Shown in pieces: positions 28,530-37,452 of a stretch of 64,000 bases of DNA. The position numbers were made by a program, and so were the translations under genes. The DNA is from DASUPK01 sp963763955 (GTDB lineage: Bacteria; Actinomycetota; Thermoleophilia; Solirubrobacterales; 70-9), in assembly GCA_963763955.1 (NCBI GenBank), contig CAVXQP010000016.1, forward strand, positions 62,001-126,000, in the 5' to 3' direction. How positions within the stretch are numbered: the first letter of the stretch is position 1; every line of letters begins with the position of its first letter. The notes under the pieces were generated by a model. The model was not told the origin of the DNA. It saw nothing but the letters and a program-made list of their open reading frames with translations, and made no database searches.

Positions 28530-28621
28530 TACGGCGCTCGCCGGCGACCGCTCCGCTGATAGACCTACCTCGCCCGCCAGGGCCGAGGTTCTCTGCAGCA
28601 AACGTCCGAGCAACCAGACGA

Positions 28622-28810
28622 TCAGAAGGCGTCGACCGGAACGATGGTCTTGTCCGGCTCCAGCAAGAAGTACTGACCGCCATTGGGGGCGGACTCGTTC
28701 CTGATCAGGTAACGACCTGGCGTGATCGGGCCGATCCTTCGGACCGCGCCGTGCCAGGTGTCGGTCTCGACCGCCTCCCCGACTGGTTCCCAATTCTCCC
28801 GCTGTGTCAT
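28622..28810 (-). CDS. Small hypothetical protein, 62 aa
   Basis: Intact short frame beginning MTQRENWEPVGEAVETDTWH and ending with GGQYFLLEPDKTIVPVDAF. The alternation of hydrophobic and polar residues (RRIGPITPGRYLIRNES) suggests a small beta barrel. It has no cysteines, signal or membrane segment and no recognised family. It lies upstream of the two leftward NTF2-like genes. Confidence 0.5.
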   Translation of the reverse strand: MTQRENWEPVGEAVETDTWHGAVRRIGPITPGRYLIRNESAPNGGQYFLLEPDKTIVPVDAF

Positions 28811-29137
28811 CCGGCCAGTGAAAGAGGGCCCATCGTGCTACGGCCACGCGCTCACCCTACGAGCGCACTGACTCCAGGTGAACCCGATCATTCGTCCAAT
28901 CGTCCAGGATCAACCCATGGGTCCGGCTCGCTCGGGTCTATCAGTTCAGCTAGTTCGCCATGAGCTGGAGGACGATTGCCTCCGGGCTAGCTTCAAAAAG
29001 CGAACGGCCCCCGGAGGGACCGCTCGCTCCCTGATCTACAGGAAGGGACGCGCACATGGGAGGTGTCAACGCGCCCCTCTGCGGAGACAACGATTCGTCC
29101 TAGCTTTGGCTTGCGTGCGGACGCCAAGGACCTACAT
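28811..29137. other. Gene-poor spacer with a terminator-like hairpin
   Basis: No convincing gene. At 28995-29028 a GC-rich hairpin (arms AGCGAACGGCCCC and GGGACCGCTCGCT) is preceded on the plus strand by five A, which is a T-tract for leftward transcription, so it would act as a terminator in that direction. What transcript it ends is not clear. Confidence 0.45.
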
Positions 29138-29158
29138 CCGCTTTGCATGGAAAGCAGC
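29138..29158. repeat. TTTGCATGGAAAGC motif, copy 1
   Basis: CCGCTTTGCATGGAAAGC and following AGC form an imperfect hairpin just upstream of the GCGAGATAC leader at 29167. Related copies stand at 34093, 35158 and 38537 within the element and nowhere that I could find outside it. Confidence 0.55.
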
Positions 29159-29185
29159 ACTCCGCCGCGAGATACTGCGTGGGCA

Positions 29186-29302
29186 ATGTCGGAGGAAACC
29201 ATCGCCGCCCTGAGGGCGTTATCGATGCCTTCAAACCGGGGTGACCTCAAAGCGAGATATGCCTCAAACGGGGGATTGCGCACTTGCCCCCCAGCGGCAT
29301 AG
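29186..29302 (+). pseudogene. Remnant of an NTF2/SnoaL-like gene
   Basis: An ATG directly after the shared leader (29167-29185) opens a 38-codon frame, MSEETIAALRALSMPSNRGD, that matches only the first helix of the MSEENVE proteins and then ends at TAG 29300. The rest of the domain is missing, so this looks like a decayed or truncated copy that kept its promoter. Confidence 0.5.
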
Positions 29303-29473
29303 GCTCGGACTGCGCCTCGGCTCGATGCGTTGTGGGGTTCTTCCGTGCTCCGCCTTCCGGCGTCGTGTCGGGGCGTTCTTATCTCGCGGCATCGGCGTTT
29401 CGACCGGACCGTGAGTACACAAATCGGCCGAGCGACGCTTGCGACGCTACGGCTTCTAGATGGGAGGAATGCA

Positions 29474-29805
29474 ATGCGAAGGAACTCATTGCTCGCGGTT
29501 GCGGTCTGTACCGCCGCCCTTGCGGGTGCAAGTGCAAGTGCCGCTTTCGCGGGAGAGGTAAAGGGCCCCCCCTTCTCCCGGCGAGACTAGGGCGCCCCGA
29601 CTGTCGGGGCAACGGAGCACGCCAACTCGGCCTGCGTCTTCTCTGGACTGAATGACAATCCGTTTTCGACAGATCCAACGAACCCCGGCGGCATGGTGCA
29701 GACTCCCGCCGGATCGCGGGGAGCACCTGGTCACGGCGGTGTCTCTCAGGGTTCCCAATCGGCTGTAGGGGCGGAAGCAACCCGCATAACCCGCCCAGTC
29801 CATAA
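29474..29805 (+). CDS. Small secreted protein, frame disrupted
   Basis: An ATG at 29474 behind GGGAGG opens with a clear signal peptide (NSLLAVAVCTAALAGASASA). An in-frame TAG at 29588 follows GEVKGPPFSRRD. Past it the same frame resumes a protein-like stretch, ACVFSGLNDNPFSTDPTNPG, and a neighbouring frame ends naturally at TAA 29803. I take it as one short exported protein of about 110 residues, damaged by a nonsense change or paired indels. Function is unknown. Confidence 0.45.
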
Positions 29806-29905
29806 CAGAGGCATGAGGTTGGCCCCGGCACCAGCGTCGGAGCCAACCTTCATCCCCCTAATCCCGGGTCTAGCCACAGTGGTCGAGCGAGATACTGCGT
29901 GGGCG

Positions 29906-30305
29906 ATGTTGAGGGAGAATGAGGTCGTCGCCAGGGTGCGGCGTGGCTACGAGGCCTACAGCCGGGGCGATTTCGACTCGCTGATGGAAATGATCCACCC
30001 CGAAGTCGAGCTGCTCCCGGCCGGTGACCAACCGCCTATCAGAGGAGCGGCGGATTACCGCGCCTGGCTGGAGCCGGACGCCTTCGAGTCTCAGGTGATC
30101 GAGCTCCTGGAGATTCGTCTCAACGGAAGCAAGGTTCTGATCGCACGCAACCGCGACGATCCGGGGCGCGGGTAGCGGCATCGAGGCGGAGTTCCTTCAC
30201 TGGCAGGTCCTGACCGTCGATGATGTGGGACTTACCAGGAGAATTGAGATCTACCTCGACCATGAGGAAGCCGAAGCCCTCGAAGCCGCCGGCTTGTCGG
30301 AGTAG
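29906..30305 (+). CDS. NTF2/SnoaL-like protein, cargo copy 4 (frameshifted)
   Basis: Begins MLRENEVVARVRRGYEAYSR right after the 19-base leader at 29887-29905, then GDFDSLMEMIHPEVELLPAG. One change near 30155 is needed to continue through EAEFLHWQVLTVDDVGLTRR to the terminal EEAEALEAAGLSE. With this it is a full 132-residue family member. The identical leader supports co-regulation with the other copies. Confidence 0.7.
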
Positions 30306-30525
30306 TTGGAAACGGCCGCTTGGGACGAGAAGCGACGGCCTTATCGCCGTTCTTGCTTAGCCGCGTTACCCGGCGGTCTTTCTAGCCTTGCTGAGTCAAA
30401 AACGGACGGGACTGACACTCAAAGAGACAAGCCACCGGCGCGTTCCCTTTCTCCTACATGTCCCCCAGGGAGCGCGTCGGCCCTGACTTCGGCGGTCGTC
30501 CAACGCCTGGCTAAAAACGTTCGCC

Positions 30526-30747
30526 TTAGTTCGGAGTCCGATTGTTGACGTGGTCCCGCCAATCCGAGGCGATCTTGTCGAGCATCGGATCGAAGGCGTC
30601 GACGTCGGCGTTCTTGGCGCTTAGGTAGTAGCGGCGGGTGCCGTCCTCGATGATCGGCATCGGCTTCACCTCGGTCTCCTCCTCAAGCCTGTCGAGGATC
30701 TCGCGGCCTTTGCGGGTCCTGGGTCTCAGGAAAATCACCACTGCCAT
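30526..30747 (-). CDS. Small hypothetical protein, 73 aa
   Basis: Starts MAVVIFLRPRTRKGREILDR and ends DWRDHVNNRTPN. It is charged and probably alpha/beta; the first strand followed by a Lys/Arg-rich helix resembles small phage proteins. It is the last gene of the leftward phage-like block that begins near 34026. No family is recognised. Confidence 0.5.
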   Translation of the reverse strand: MAVVIFLRPRTRKGREILDRLEEETEVKPMPIIEDGTRRYYLSAKNADVDAFDPMLDKIASDWRDHVNNRTPN

Positions 30748-30758
30748 TTTGGCCGAGT

Positions 30759-31107
30759 CTATTTCTCTGCACAAGTTGTATCCCTCGCAGCCTCGGTGAT
30801 GACGCCGGAGCCGCTGCCATCGCCGCGGGGAAGCTCCATTGTCGGCGGCTCGCTCATGCGGAGGCCCTCCTCGGTGGCCCTCCAAAGCCCTCCCGACGCT
30901 CCGGAGCGCAGCCAGACCTCGTAGATCCGCAGGCAGGGGCCGCAGAGCTCCAACATCCGCCGGCAGCTCGTCCATGTCCAGGACGAGGCGGGCGTTCTCG
31001 ATGTTCTTGCCGCAGAACGCAAACCGCGTGCCGCGGCGGAACACGTGGGGGCGTTCCTGATCCTCCACGGGCTCGAGTAGAGGCTCGGTGAGGGTCTGCT
31101 CGCTCAT
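30759..31107 (-). CDS. Small cysteine-containing phage-like protein (frameshifted)
   Basis: The ATG at 31107 overlaps the terminase stop (ATGA). The N-terminus is acidic (MSEQTLTEPLLEPVEDQERP), followed by TRFAFCGKNIENARLVLDMD and, after a frame change near 30955, LELCGPCLRIYEVWLRSG. The C and CxxC residues could bind zinc. It sits where a portal gene would be expected in a tailed phage, but at about 115 residues it is far too short to be one. Confidence 0.55.
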
Positions 31108-32570
31108 ACCAGCACCATCGCCGGGGTGTAGGGAGTGCCTCGTGCTCGATCACCGCTACGGAGTGCGCGAAGAGCAGCGCCGAGAGGGCGTCGATCGGGT
31201 AGCGCATTCGCTTGGCGGTGCTGGTGGCCTCCACCGGGCGATCGAATCTCCAGCGGTCTCCCATCAGGGCCCGCTTGGTGGCGTTGAGAACGTGGCGGCG
31301 GAGGTCCTCGTCGCCATCGTGGCGAAGCCAGCCGCGGCGGATCGCCTCGTCGAGCCGGGAGGCTGCGATGGCCATCGTGTCGTTCCCTTGTGAGTGCTCT
31401 ATGAAGTTGAACTCAGCGCCGCCCTGGTAGCGGGTGCTCACCCGCTTCGAGCATATGCGCCATCTGGCGGGCACCCGCGTTCGGGTCATAGGCCCAGCCG
31501 GTCGGGTGGAAGGTCTTCTGGAGCTCCACCAGGCCCCTGACCACATCCGCCTGGTCGACCGGCGGGGTGAAGATCCGGGTGGCGAGGATGGGCCGGCGGG
31601 TATCGGACTCCCAGCCGAGGATGACCAGCGCGGCGGTGTCGATCTCGAAGGCGTGGTCCCAGCCGCCGATGCACCAGTCCCCATTGCGCTCCAACCCCGG
31701 CTCGCAGAGTGCGTCCCAGAGCTCCGGGGTGACCGCGGTGCTCCTCGGATTCTCGCCGCGATGTTGCAGACGAAGCGGAGGAAGTGTTCGTCGGTGGAGG
31801 TGGCGTCCTCGCGTTTCTGGCGGAGGGTCGCCGGGGTGATCATCGAGACTGGATTGGCCCTCTTCACGACGCGCATGTCGTCGATCTGCTCGCGGTCACG
31901 GACACCCCAGTCATGGAGGACGATGTGCCGCCCCTCGGCCCGGACGTATGCCCTCCTCGAGCCGTTGCCGAACTCCCGGAGCAACGTCGCGCGAGTTTCC
32001 TCGAACGTCGAGGCGGGCTCGCCGGCAGTGGAGATCACCACCAGCTGGCCGCCGCGCTTGCCTGTCTTCCCATTCCATATCCGGTAGAGCCGGAGATCGG
32101 GATGGCGGTGGAGCTCATCGACGATCGCCAAGGTGAAGATCGCGCCATCGGCGCCCACGTCCGTCCCGGCGAAGACGTCCAGGTTCGACTGCTTGTCGCC
32201 GACCCGCTCGATCTGCTTACGGCCCTGCAGCAGCTTCAGGCGGGTCCGTAGGCCCTCGTTGGCGAGCACCAGACGGGCAGCCTGTCCGTAGAGCCACCCG
32301 GCCTGCTTCACCGTGGCCGCGGCAATCACCACCTTGGGCTGGTCGACGCCCCATCCCTGGGGATCGAGGTGGTAGAGGCCGAGGAGGGCCATCAGGGTCG
32401 TCTTGCCGTTCGACTCAGGGATCACCGTCCAGACCGTCGGCTTCCCGGCGAGGACGTCGGCCACGATCTTCCGTTGGAAGACCTCAATCTTGCACCGCTT
32501 CCCGGTGTCCAGCGTCGGGATCCGAGGCCCACTTGCAGAAGTGCTCAGGCGTGGCGGCGCGAGGGGTCAC
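31104..32570 (-). CDS. terL: Phage terminase large subunit (frameshifted)
   Basis: DNA-packaging ATPase/nuclease. The start is a GTG at 32570 (TPRAATPEHFCKWASD). The ATPase part has WTVIPESNGKTTLMALLGLY as Walker A and FTLAIVDELHRHPDLRLY as Walker B, and KRGGQLVVISTAGEP as motif III. The nuclease part begins GGWDHAFEIDTAALVILGWE. Frame changes near 32517, 31745, 31437 and 31125 interrupt it; the stop is then TGA overlapping the next ATG. The full size of about 489 codons is normal. It is the only recognisable virion-assembly gene in the element. Confidence 0.8.
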
Positions 32571-32683
32571 GGTCGAATTCGTCCTTGATCGGTGTGTGTA
32601 AATGCGAGTGGTCCGGGCGGTCTGCACGGCTCCAGTGTCGTGGGCATGACCCTCCCCCCGCCAGGGCTAGTCTTCTCGGCGCT

Positions 32684-32893
32684 ATGTCGAGGAAGCAGAT
32701 TGGAGTGGTCGTCATCCTCGTGGGTGTTGTGGCCGCGATACTCGGCGCATTGGCTAATCCGCTCGGGATCGGGCACGCAGGCTTCGGCTGGAAGCAGGGT
32801 GTGCTGGTGGCCATTGGGGTCCTCCTGATCATTGGCGGTGTCATGGCACTTCGCTCGCCCAACGGCGGAGCCGGAGCTCCACCGACCCAGTAG
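32684..32893 (+). CDS. Small membrane protein with two TM segments
   Basis: A 69-residue frame with MSRKQIGVVVILVGVVAAIL and GVLVAIGVLLIIGGVMALRS as transmembrane helices, separated by a short GIGHAGFGWK loop, and a polar C-terminus. It is read opposite to the neighbouring phage-like genes. No holin features beyond size and topology are visible; function unknown. Confidence 0.55.
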   Translation: MSRKQIGVVVILVGVVAAILGALANPLGIGHAGFGWKQGVLVAIGVLLIIGGVMALRSPNGGAGAPPTQ

Positions 32894-32915
32894 AGGCCGG
32901 TGCAGCATCGTCGGC

Positions 32916-33326
32916 TCACCCCAGGTCGCTCACCGATTCGAAGAGCTCGGGCCGCAGTCGAACGAGCGGATGGTCGGCCGCCAATTCGTCGCCTGCCTGG
33001 AGAGCAGTGGCGGCTCGAGGGTTGACGAAGCCTCGACCCATGTACGCACCACTGATCAATTCGGAGCGCTTCGCCCTCACCCGCTTGACCTCGGGCTTCA
33101 GGCCTCTCGGGCTCGGGCTCGGGATGGCGGGCCGCGAAGAGTGCGGCCTTTCGCCTCCCCGATCTCCTCGGGGGTCGAGTCTGCCCGGGACGAAGGAGCC
33201 TCCGTTCTGCTTCAGGACAGCCCGGATGTCTCCGCTTCTGTAGATACCGCCCTCCGCGAAGAGCTCATTGCCGTGGCAGAAAGAGTCGATGCAGCGCACC
33301 CGCTCGTCGTTCTTCGCCCGTCTCAT
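32916..33326 (-). CDS. Small phage-like protein with HPLVRxRPELF motif
   Basis: The ATG at 33326 overlaps the stop of the preceding gene (ATGA). The 136-residue protein opens with VRCIDSFCHGNELFAEGG, a Pro/Arg-rich linker follows, and it ends AADHPLVRLRPELFESVSD. The last motif resembles one in the preceding gene (EHPVAQRFPNRFRP), so the two are probably paralogues. Proteins with this motif occur near terminases in actinobacterial phages, from memory; function is unknown. Confidence 0.55.
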   Translation of the reverse strand: MRRAKNDERVRCIDSFCHGNELFAEGGIYRSGDIRAVLKQNGGSFVPGRLDPRGDRGGERPHSSRPAIPSPSPRGLKPEVKRVRAKRSELISGAYMGRGFVNPRAATALQAGDELAADHPLVRLRPELFESVSDLG

Positions 33327-33664
33327 GGAAGCCTCCAGTTCAACCGCAGGCGCCAAGGCTCCGCGTCATTCACACCGAAGAGACGACGGCTCGAGGACTC
33401 GGCGCTACGAGAACGGAACCGCTCGACGGCAGGGGTCCTGTCACCGTCCATGGCGGGCCTGAACCGATTGGGGAACCGCTGCGCAACGGGATGTTCTGGG
33501 ACGACCCGGCTCTTCCCCATCTCGAACCGCTGACCCTCGTGGCTAAAGTCGACGATCGCCTCAAGCATCCCCTCTCCGGCGAGCACCTTTCGGTTACGGC
33601 TTGCTCCTGCACCGCGAGCCGCGGCCGTCTCCGTGCTGGCGCTTAGAACTCTGGTCTCAGTCAT
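33323..33664 (-). CDS. Small phage-like protein with HPVAQRFPxxF motif
   Basis: Start chosen at ATG 33664 behind AAGGAG. The central part, IVDFSHEGQRFEMGKSRVVP followed by EHPVAQRFPNRF, parallels the downstream gene. The C-terminus is Arg/Ser-rich. The stop overlaps the next gene as ATGA, so the two are co-translated ahead of the terminase gene. Structural or packaging role is possible by position only. Confidence 0.55.
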   Translation of the reverse strand: MTETRVLSASTETAAARGAGASRNRKVLAGEGMLEAIVDFSHEGQRFEMGKSRVVPEHPVAQRFPNRFRPAMDGDRTPAVERFRSRSAESSSRRLFGVNDAEPWRLRLNWRLP

Positions 33665-33768
33665 GTCATCTCCTTGTTGAAGTGAAGGGACCGACGGCGA
33701 CGGACGAGAGGTACCGCCGCCGCCGGCCCTGGCGGATGAAGTGCTGGTCAATGGAGGCTCGTATCGGC

Positions 33769-34026
33769 TCACTTGGTGCCGGCCTCCTCTGAGTCCTGAA
33801 GTTGGATGGCGAGTGCACGACGAACCACCGCACTGACTGTGCGGTCCTCCGCCTCAGCGATGGTTCTCAGTCGATCCGCCAACGCGGGCGGAACCCACGT
33901 GGCAATCGGAGTGCCGTGCTGCTCTTGCTTCGCCTTGTCTGCCACCGCGCCAGGGTCTCCTTGACCCTTGCTCCTGCTGGCGGTGACGTGCTCTCGCCCC
34001 GGAGTTGTTTGGGCGGAGCGTAGCAT
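33769..34026 (-). CDS. RHH-type small DNA-binding protein
   Basis: The 85-residue protein starts MLRSAQTTPGREH at 34026 and ends with TPIATWVPPALADRLRTIAE followed by EDRTVSAVVRRALAIQLQ, a strand-helix-helix typical of CopG/Arc ribbon-helix-helix proteins. These act as autorepressors, antitoxins or plasmid copy regulators. No toxin gene overlaps it. It opens the leftward phage-like gene block. Confidence 0.6.
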   Translation of the reverse strand: MLRSAQTTPGREHVTASRSKGQGDPGAVADKAKQEQHGTPIATWVPPALADRLRTIAEAEDRTVSAVVRRALAIQLQDSEEAGTK

Positions 34027-34092
34027 GTTCTTCGACTCCTTGAAGAATCTTAGGCCGCCCAGCGGCGGCAAATCCTGGGAGTGATTTCAAAA

Positions 34093-34118
34093 CCGCTGCT
34101 TTGCATGGAAAGCGGCGC
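34093..34118. repeat. TTTGCATGGAAAGC motif, copy 2
   Basis: CCGCTGCTTTGCATGG followed by AAAGCGGCGC forms an imperfect hairpin around GCATGG, about 170 bases upstream of the methyltransferase gene and next to the RHH gene promoter. Confidence 0.55.
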
Positions 34119-34285
34119 TTTGGATCAGGACCCAGCTCTGGCGTGGACGCGCGAGTTGGTGGGAGTCGCTCGAGCTCCACTGGCGTCGGCCCCGGCGCCA
34201 TCAACACGTGCCAATCTCGTTCCTCAACCAACTCGTATCAATCTCTTGACTCAAATAACCTCGAACAAAGGATTGGAAAAGGGCG

Positions 34286-35116
34286 ATGACTACAACGACG
34301 AATCCGAACCAGGCACTGTGGGAAAAGGGCGACTTCACCCGCATCGCGGAGACCATGCGAGAGAGCGGCGAGGCGCTGGTAGGCAAGCTCGGGATCACCA
34401 AGGGCCTCAAGGTGCTCGACCTCGGCTGCGGCGACGGCACGACGGCGCTGCCGGCGGCGCAGCTCGGCGCCGACGTGCTGGGCGTCGACATCGCGAGCAA
34501 CCTCGTCGAGGCCGGCAACCGCGCGCGCCGAGGCAGCAGGGCCTCGACGAACTGCCGGTTCCAGGAGGGCGATGCGACGCGACCTGCGACGAGCTGGACG
34601 ACGACAGCTTCGACCTCGTCGTGAGCATCTTCGGCGCGATGTTCGCGCCCAAGCCGTTCGACGTCGCCAAGGAGATGGTGCGCGTGACGCGGCCCGGCGG
34701 GCGGATCGTCATGGGCAACTGGATCCCCAACGACCCGACGCTGGTGGCGCAGATCCTGAAGATCAGCTCCGCCTACTCGCCGCCGCCGCCGGAGGGCTTC
34801 GTCAGCCCGATGACCTGGGGCGTCGAAGAGCGACGTGATCGAGCGCTTCGCCGCCGCCGGCGTCCCCGAAGAGAAGATCTCGTTCGAGCGCGACACGTAC
34901 ACCTTCAACTCCCCGGCGCCGCCGTCGGAGCTCGTCGCCGCGTTCAGGACGTACTACGGCCCGACCATGAACGCGTTCGACGCCGCCGAGGCAACGGCCG
35001 GACGGCCGACGCTGCAGCGGGAGCTCGAAGCGCTGTTCAACGCGCAGAACACAGCGCCGACAGCAACGCGCACGTCGATCCCGGCGACGTTCCTGCGGGT
35101 GACCGTCACGCGTTAG
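34286..35116 (+). CDS. Class I SAM methyltransferase, cargo (frameshifted)
   Basis: Motif I is VLDLGCGDGTTALPAAQLGA and the acidic loop ADVLGVDIASNLVEAGNRA. Post-motif III is RVTRPGGRIVMGNWIPND. The C-terminus (EKISFERDTYTFNSPAPPSE and TYYGPTMNAFDAAE) resembles small-molecule methyltransferases. Frame changes occur near 34533, 34585 and 34828. The start ATG at 34286 follows AAAGG. The substrate is unknown; it is cargo rather than a phage function. Confidence 0.72.
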
Positions 35117-35157
35117 GGGCCGCTCGGTGCACAGGCTCCAGACCTAGACGGGGAGGG

Positions 35158-35171
35158 GCGCTTTGCATGGA
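35158..35171. repeat. TTTGCATGGA motif, copy 3 (partial)
   Basis: GCGCTTTGCATGGA retains only the left half of the motif, running into the presumed start of the rhodanese gene. Confidence 0.4.
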
Positions 35172-35617
35172 GACCGGCGGCGGGTCGTTGAGGCATAGAC
35201 TCGACGCTGGATTGCCTGAGCGACGAGAAGGCGTTGACGACCTCCTGGCCGAAGCCCGTCGTCAGCTGAACAGACTCCCACCATCCAAGGCGCTCAAGGC
35301 GACGGAGCAGGGAGCGATCCTCGTCGACATCAGATCGGACAGTCAACGAGCAGCCGACAGCCGGACCTACCCCTTCGCCGTATTCGTTTCCCGGAATGTC
35401 CTCGAGTGGCGCCTCGATCCCCCGCTGCGAGCACCGCGACCCGGACCTCGCGCGAGATGACCAACAGCTGATCCTGCTCTGCAACGAGGGCTACCAGTCG
35501 AATCTCGCCGCCGCGACGATCCGTCGCTTCGGCGTCGAGGCGACAGATGTGATCGGCGGCTTCCATGCTTGGCGCGACGCAGGTCTGCCCGTCGAGGGCC
35601 CCGCCCCTGGTCGCTGA
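35167..35617 (+). CDS. Rhodanese-like sulfurtransferase domain (frameshifted)
   Basis: A single rhodanese domain: VDDLLAEARRQLNRLPPSKA, GAILVDIRSDSQRAA, AVFVSRNVLEWRLDP, then the active-site loop LILLCNEGYQSNLAAATIRR with its cysteine, and VIGGFHAWRDAGLPVEG. Frame changes near 35362 and 35415 are needed. Start may be the ATG at 35167 or later. It would transfer sulfane sulfur to a thiol; it sits between two methyltransferase genes, partners unknown. Confidence 0.7.
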
Positions 35618-35618
35618 A

Positions 35619-36257
35619 CTAGGCGGGCTTGCGTGCGGCGGCGAGCTCGACCCAGCCGGCCTTCTGACGCCTGACTTGATCGACCTGGAAACCCTCAGTC
35701 TCTAGGTGATCGAGCGGCTCACGCAGGAGGTGATCGCCACCGAAGCGATGGGCCAGAGGATCAAGCACCCGCTGGATCGTCCGGACGAGCGGGTTCGGGC
35801 TGCGGACGTGCTCGGCGAGCAGAATTCGTCCGCCGGGCCGCAGGACTCGCTTCGCCTCCCGGACTGCCGCAGCGTCGTCGGGGATGGTGCAGAGGCCGTA
35901 GGTGCAGACCACCGTGTCGAACGACTCATCGGGGTAGGGCAAATCGGCCTGGCGTCACCGAGCTGGATATTGATCTCGCGGCCGAGGTCTTCGGCGCGTC
36001 CTCGCCCCAGTTCCGCCATCTCGGGGCTGAGCTCGATCGCCGGTGACCGTGACGTCGTCTCGCGTAGAAGGGCAGGTTGCGGGCTGTGCCGGCGGCCAGC
36101 TCGAGAACCTCGCCCTCGGCTCGCTCACACACCCACTCCCGGTTGCCGGCAAATAGCAGCCCCTCGAAGCGGGACATGCTCTTGTCGTACTTCGGCGCCT
36201 GCTTGTCGAAGATCCGTGCGGATGCGCTCGGTCTCGCTGGGACGGATCGGCGCAGTC
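35619..36257 (-). CDS. UbiE-like SAM methyltransferase, cargo (frameshifted)
   Basis: The N-terminal FDKQAPKYDKSMSRFEGLLF is typical of the UbiE/COQ5 group. Motif I is EGEVLELAAGTARNLPFY. Later parts are DESFDTVVCTYGLCTIPDDA, RVLRPGGRILLAEHVRSPN and DPLAHRFGGDHLLREPLDHL. Frame changes near 36208, 36058 and 35945. The exact start is not fixed; it lies upstream of 36215. It converges with the rhodanese gene with a two-base gap. Substrate unknown. Confidence 0.7.
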
Positions 36258-36343
36258 GCTTGCGGAAGCGACAGGCGATCCGATCGACGCCGTACGGCGC
36301 GATAGCTCCGGGCCGGCGGCCGCCGACCCCTCCGGATCAAAGA

Positions 36344-36771
36344 TCAGCTGGCGGTGCCTCGACCGCGAGCTGTCAGCGTTCGCCGTAGCCCGAGCTGGCG
36401 GACCAGCTCCATCGTGTCGCTAGCGGCCCAGTCTTCGATGATTCGCCCGTCCGCGAAGCGGCTGATCACAATCCCGCGCAACTCGACCTTCCGCCCCTTG
36501 TGCGTCCCGCGGAGCGTCCACCGCGAGGCGACCTTCTCGTCCTCGCTGACCTGATCCTCAACTTCGAAGCTCAGGTCCGGGAAGAGCTCCAGGTAGAGCG
36601 CGACCGAGCGCCGAGCGCCGTCATGTCCGTGGTAGGTGAAGCCGATTGACGTGGTCGACGAATTCCGAGTGATAGTCGCGAGCGATCCCGTCCGAGGTTC
36701 CGCCCCGAGCAGACCTCCTCCAGGGCGTGGCGGGCGGTCTCGGTGTGGTCGCTGGCGGTGGCGGTCGGCAT
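36344..36771 (-). CDS. SnoaL-like ester cyclase family protein (frameshifted)
   Basis: Starts MPTATASDHTETARHALEEV. After changes near 36692 and 36652 it reads YHSEFVDHVN, YLELFPDLSFEVEDQVSEDE, ASRWTLRGTHKGRKVELRGI and FADGRIIEDWAASDTMELVR. That is the SnoaL/ester-cyclase pattern, including the RGI..SRFADGRI segment. About 140 residues. It is divergent from the TetR-type regulator gene, with a short AT-richer promoter region (36772-36829) between them. Confidence 0.68.
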
Positions 36772-36829
36772 CTATGCTCTCCTAGATGGCGATTCTGCAA
36801 TCTGGATAGCGTATATTATTTGAAGCAAT

Positions 36830-37452
36830 GTGCCAGAGGTCCTGACGCCGCAAAGAAACTCAGCAGCGCACGCGGGAGCGGCTGCTCGCCGCCGCGGCAA
36901 AGGTCTTCGCCCGGCGGGGCTATCACCGGGCCACGGTCGACGAGATCGCTTCGGAGGCCGGCTTCACGATCGGCGCGCTCTACTCGAACTTCGCCGGCAA
37001 GGAGGACGTCTTCCTAGCCCTTGCCGACCGCCAGGTCGAACAGCGGGTCGACGAACTCAAAGCGATCGCGGCGCTGCGGCCGAGGCCGATGGCGACGCCA
37101 GCGCCGAAGCCGCGACCCAGCTCCGCACCTTCCTGGAGGCTGACCCCGACTGGCCGCTTGCTCTTCTATGAGTTCTGGTCGCTGAGCGTCCGCAACCCCG
37201 AGCTCCAGGGCGAGCTGGCCAAACGCCGCGATGCGATCCGCGACGCTCTCGCGGAGACCCTGGAGCGGGTTGCCAAGCAGCCACGGCTTCAAGTTGCGCT
37301 TCCCGGCCCCGGTCCTCGCGACGGCGATCGCCGCCTCGCTCAACGGCCTGGCATTCGAGCGCGCCGCCGACCCGAACGGGCTCCCGGATGAGGTCTTCGC
37401 CGAGTTCGTCACCGCGGTGCTCGGCTGCGCGATCGCGGCGCCAGCAGCGTGA
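36830..37452 (+). CDS. TetR-family regulator (frameshifted)
   Basis: The helix-turn-helix is RERLLAAAAKVFARRGYHRA and VDEIASEAGFTIGALYSNFA, then GKEDVFLALADRQ, a textbook TetR N-terminus. The ligand domain has LFYEFWSLSVRNPELQGELA and ends AEFVTAVLGCAIAAPAA. Frame changes near 36862, 37078, 37160 and 37282. The start is probably GTG 36830. It faces the ester-cyclase gene and its stop overlaps the next NTF2-like gene (GTGA), so both are likely targets. Confidence 0.75.
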
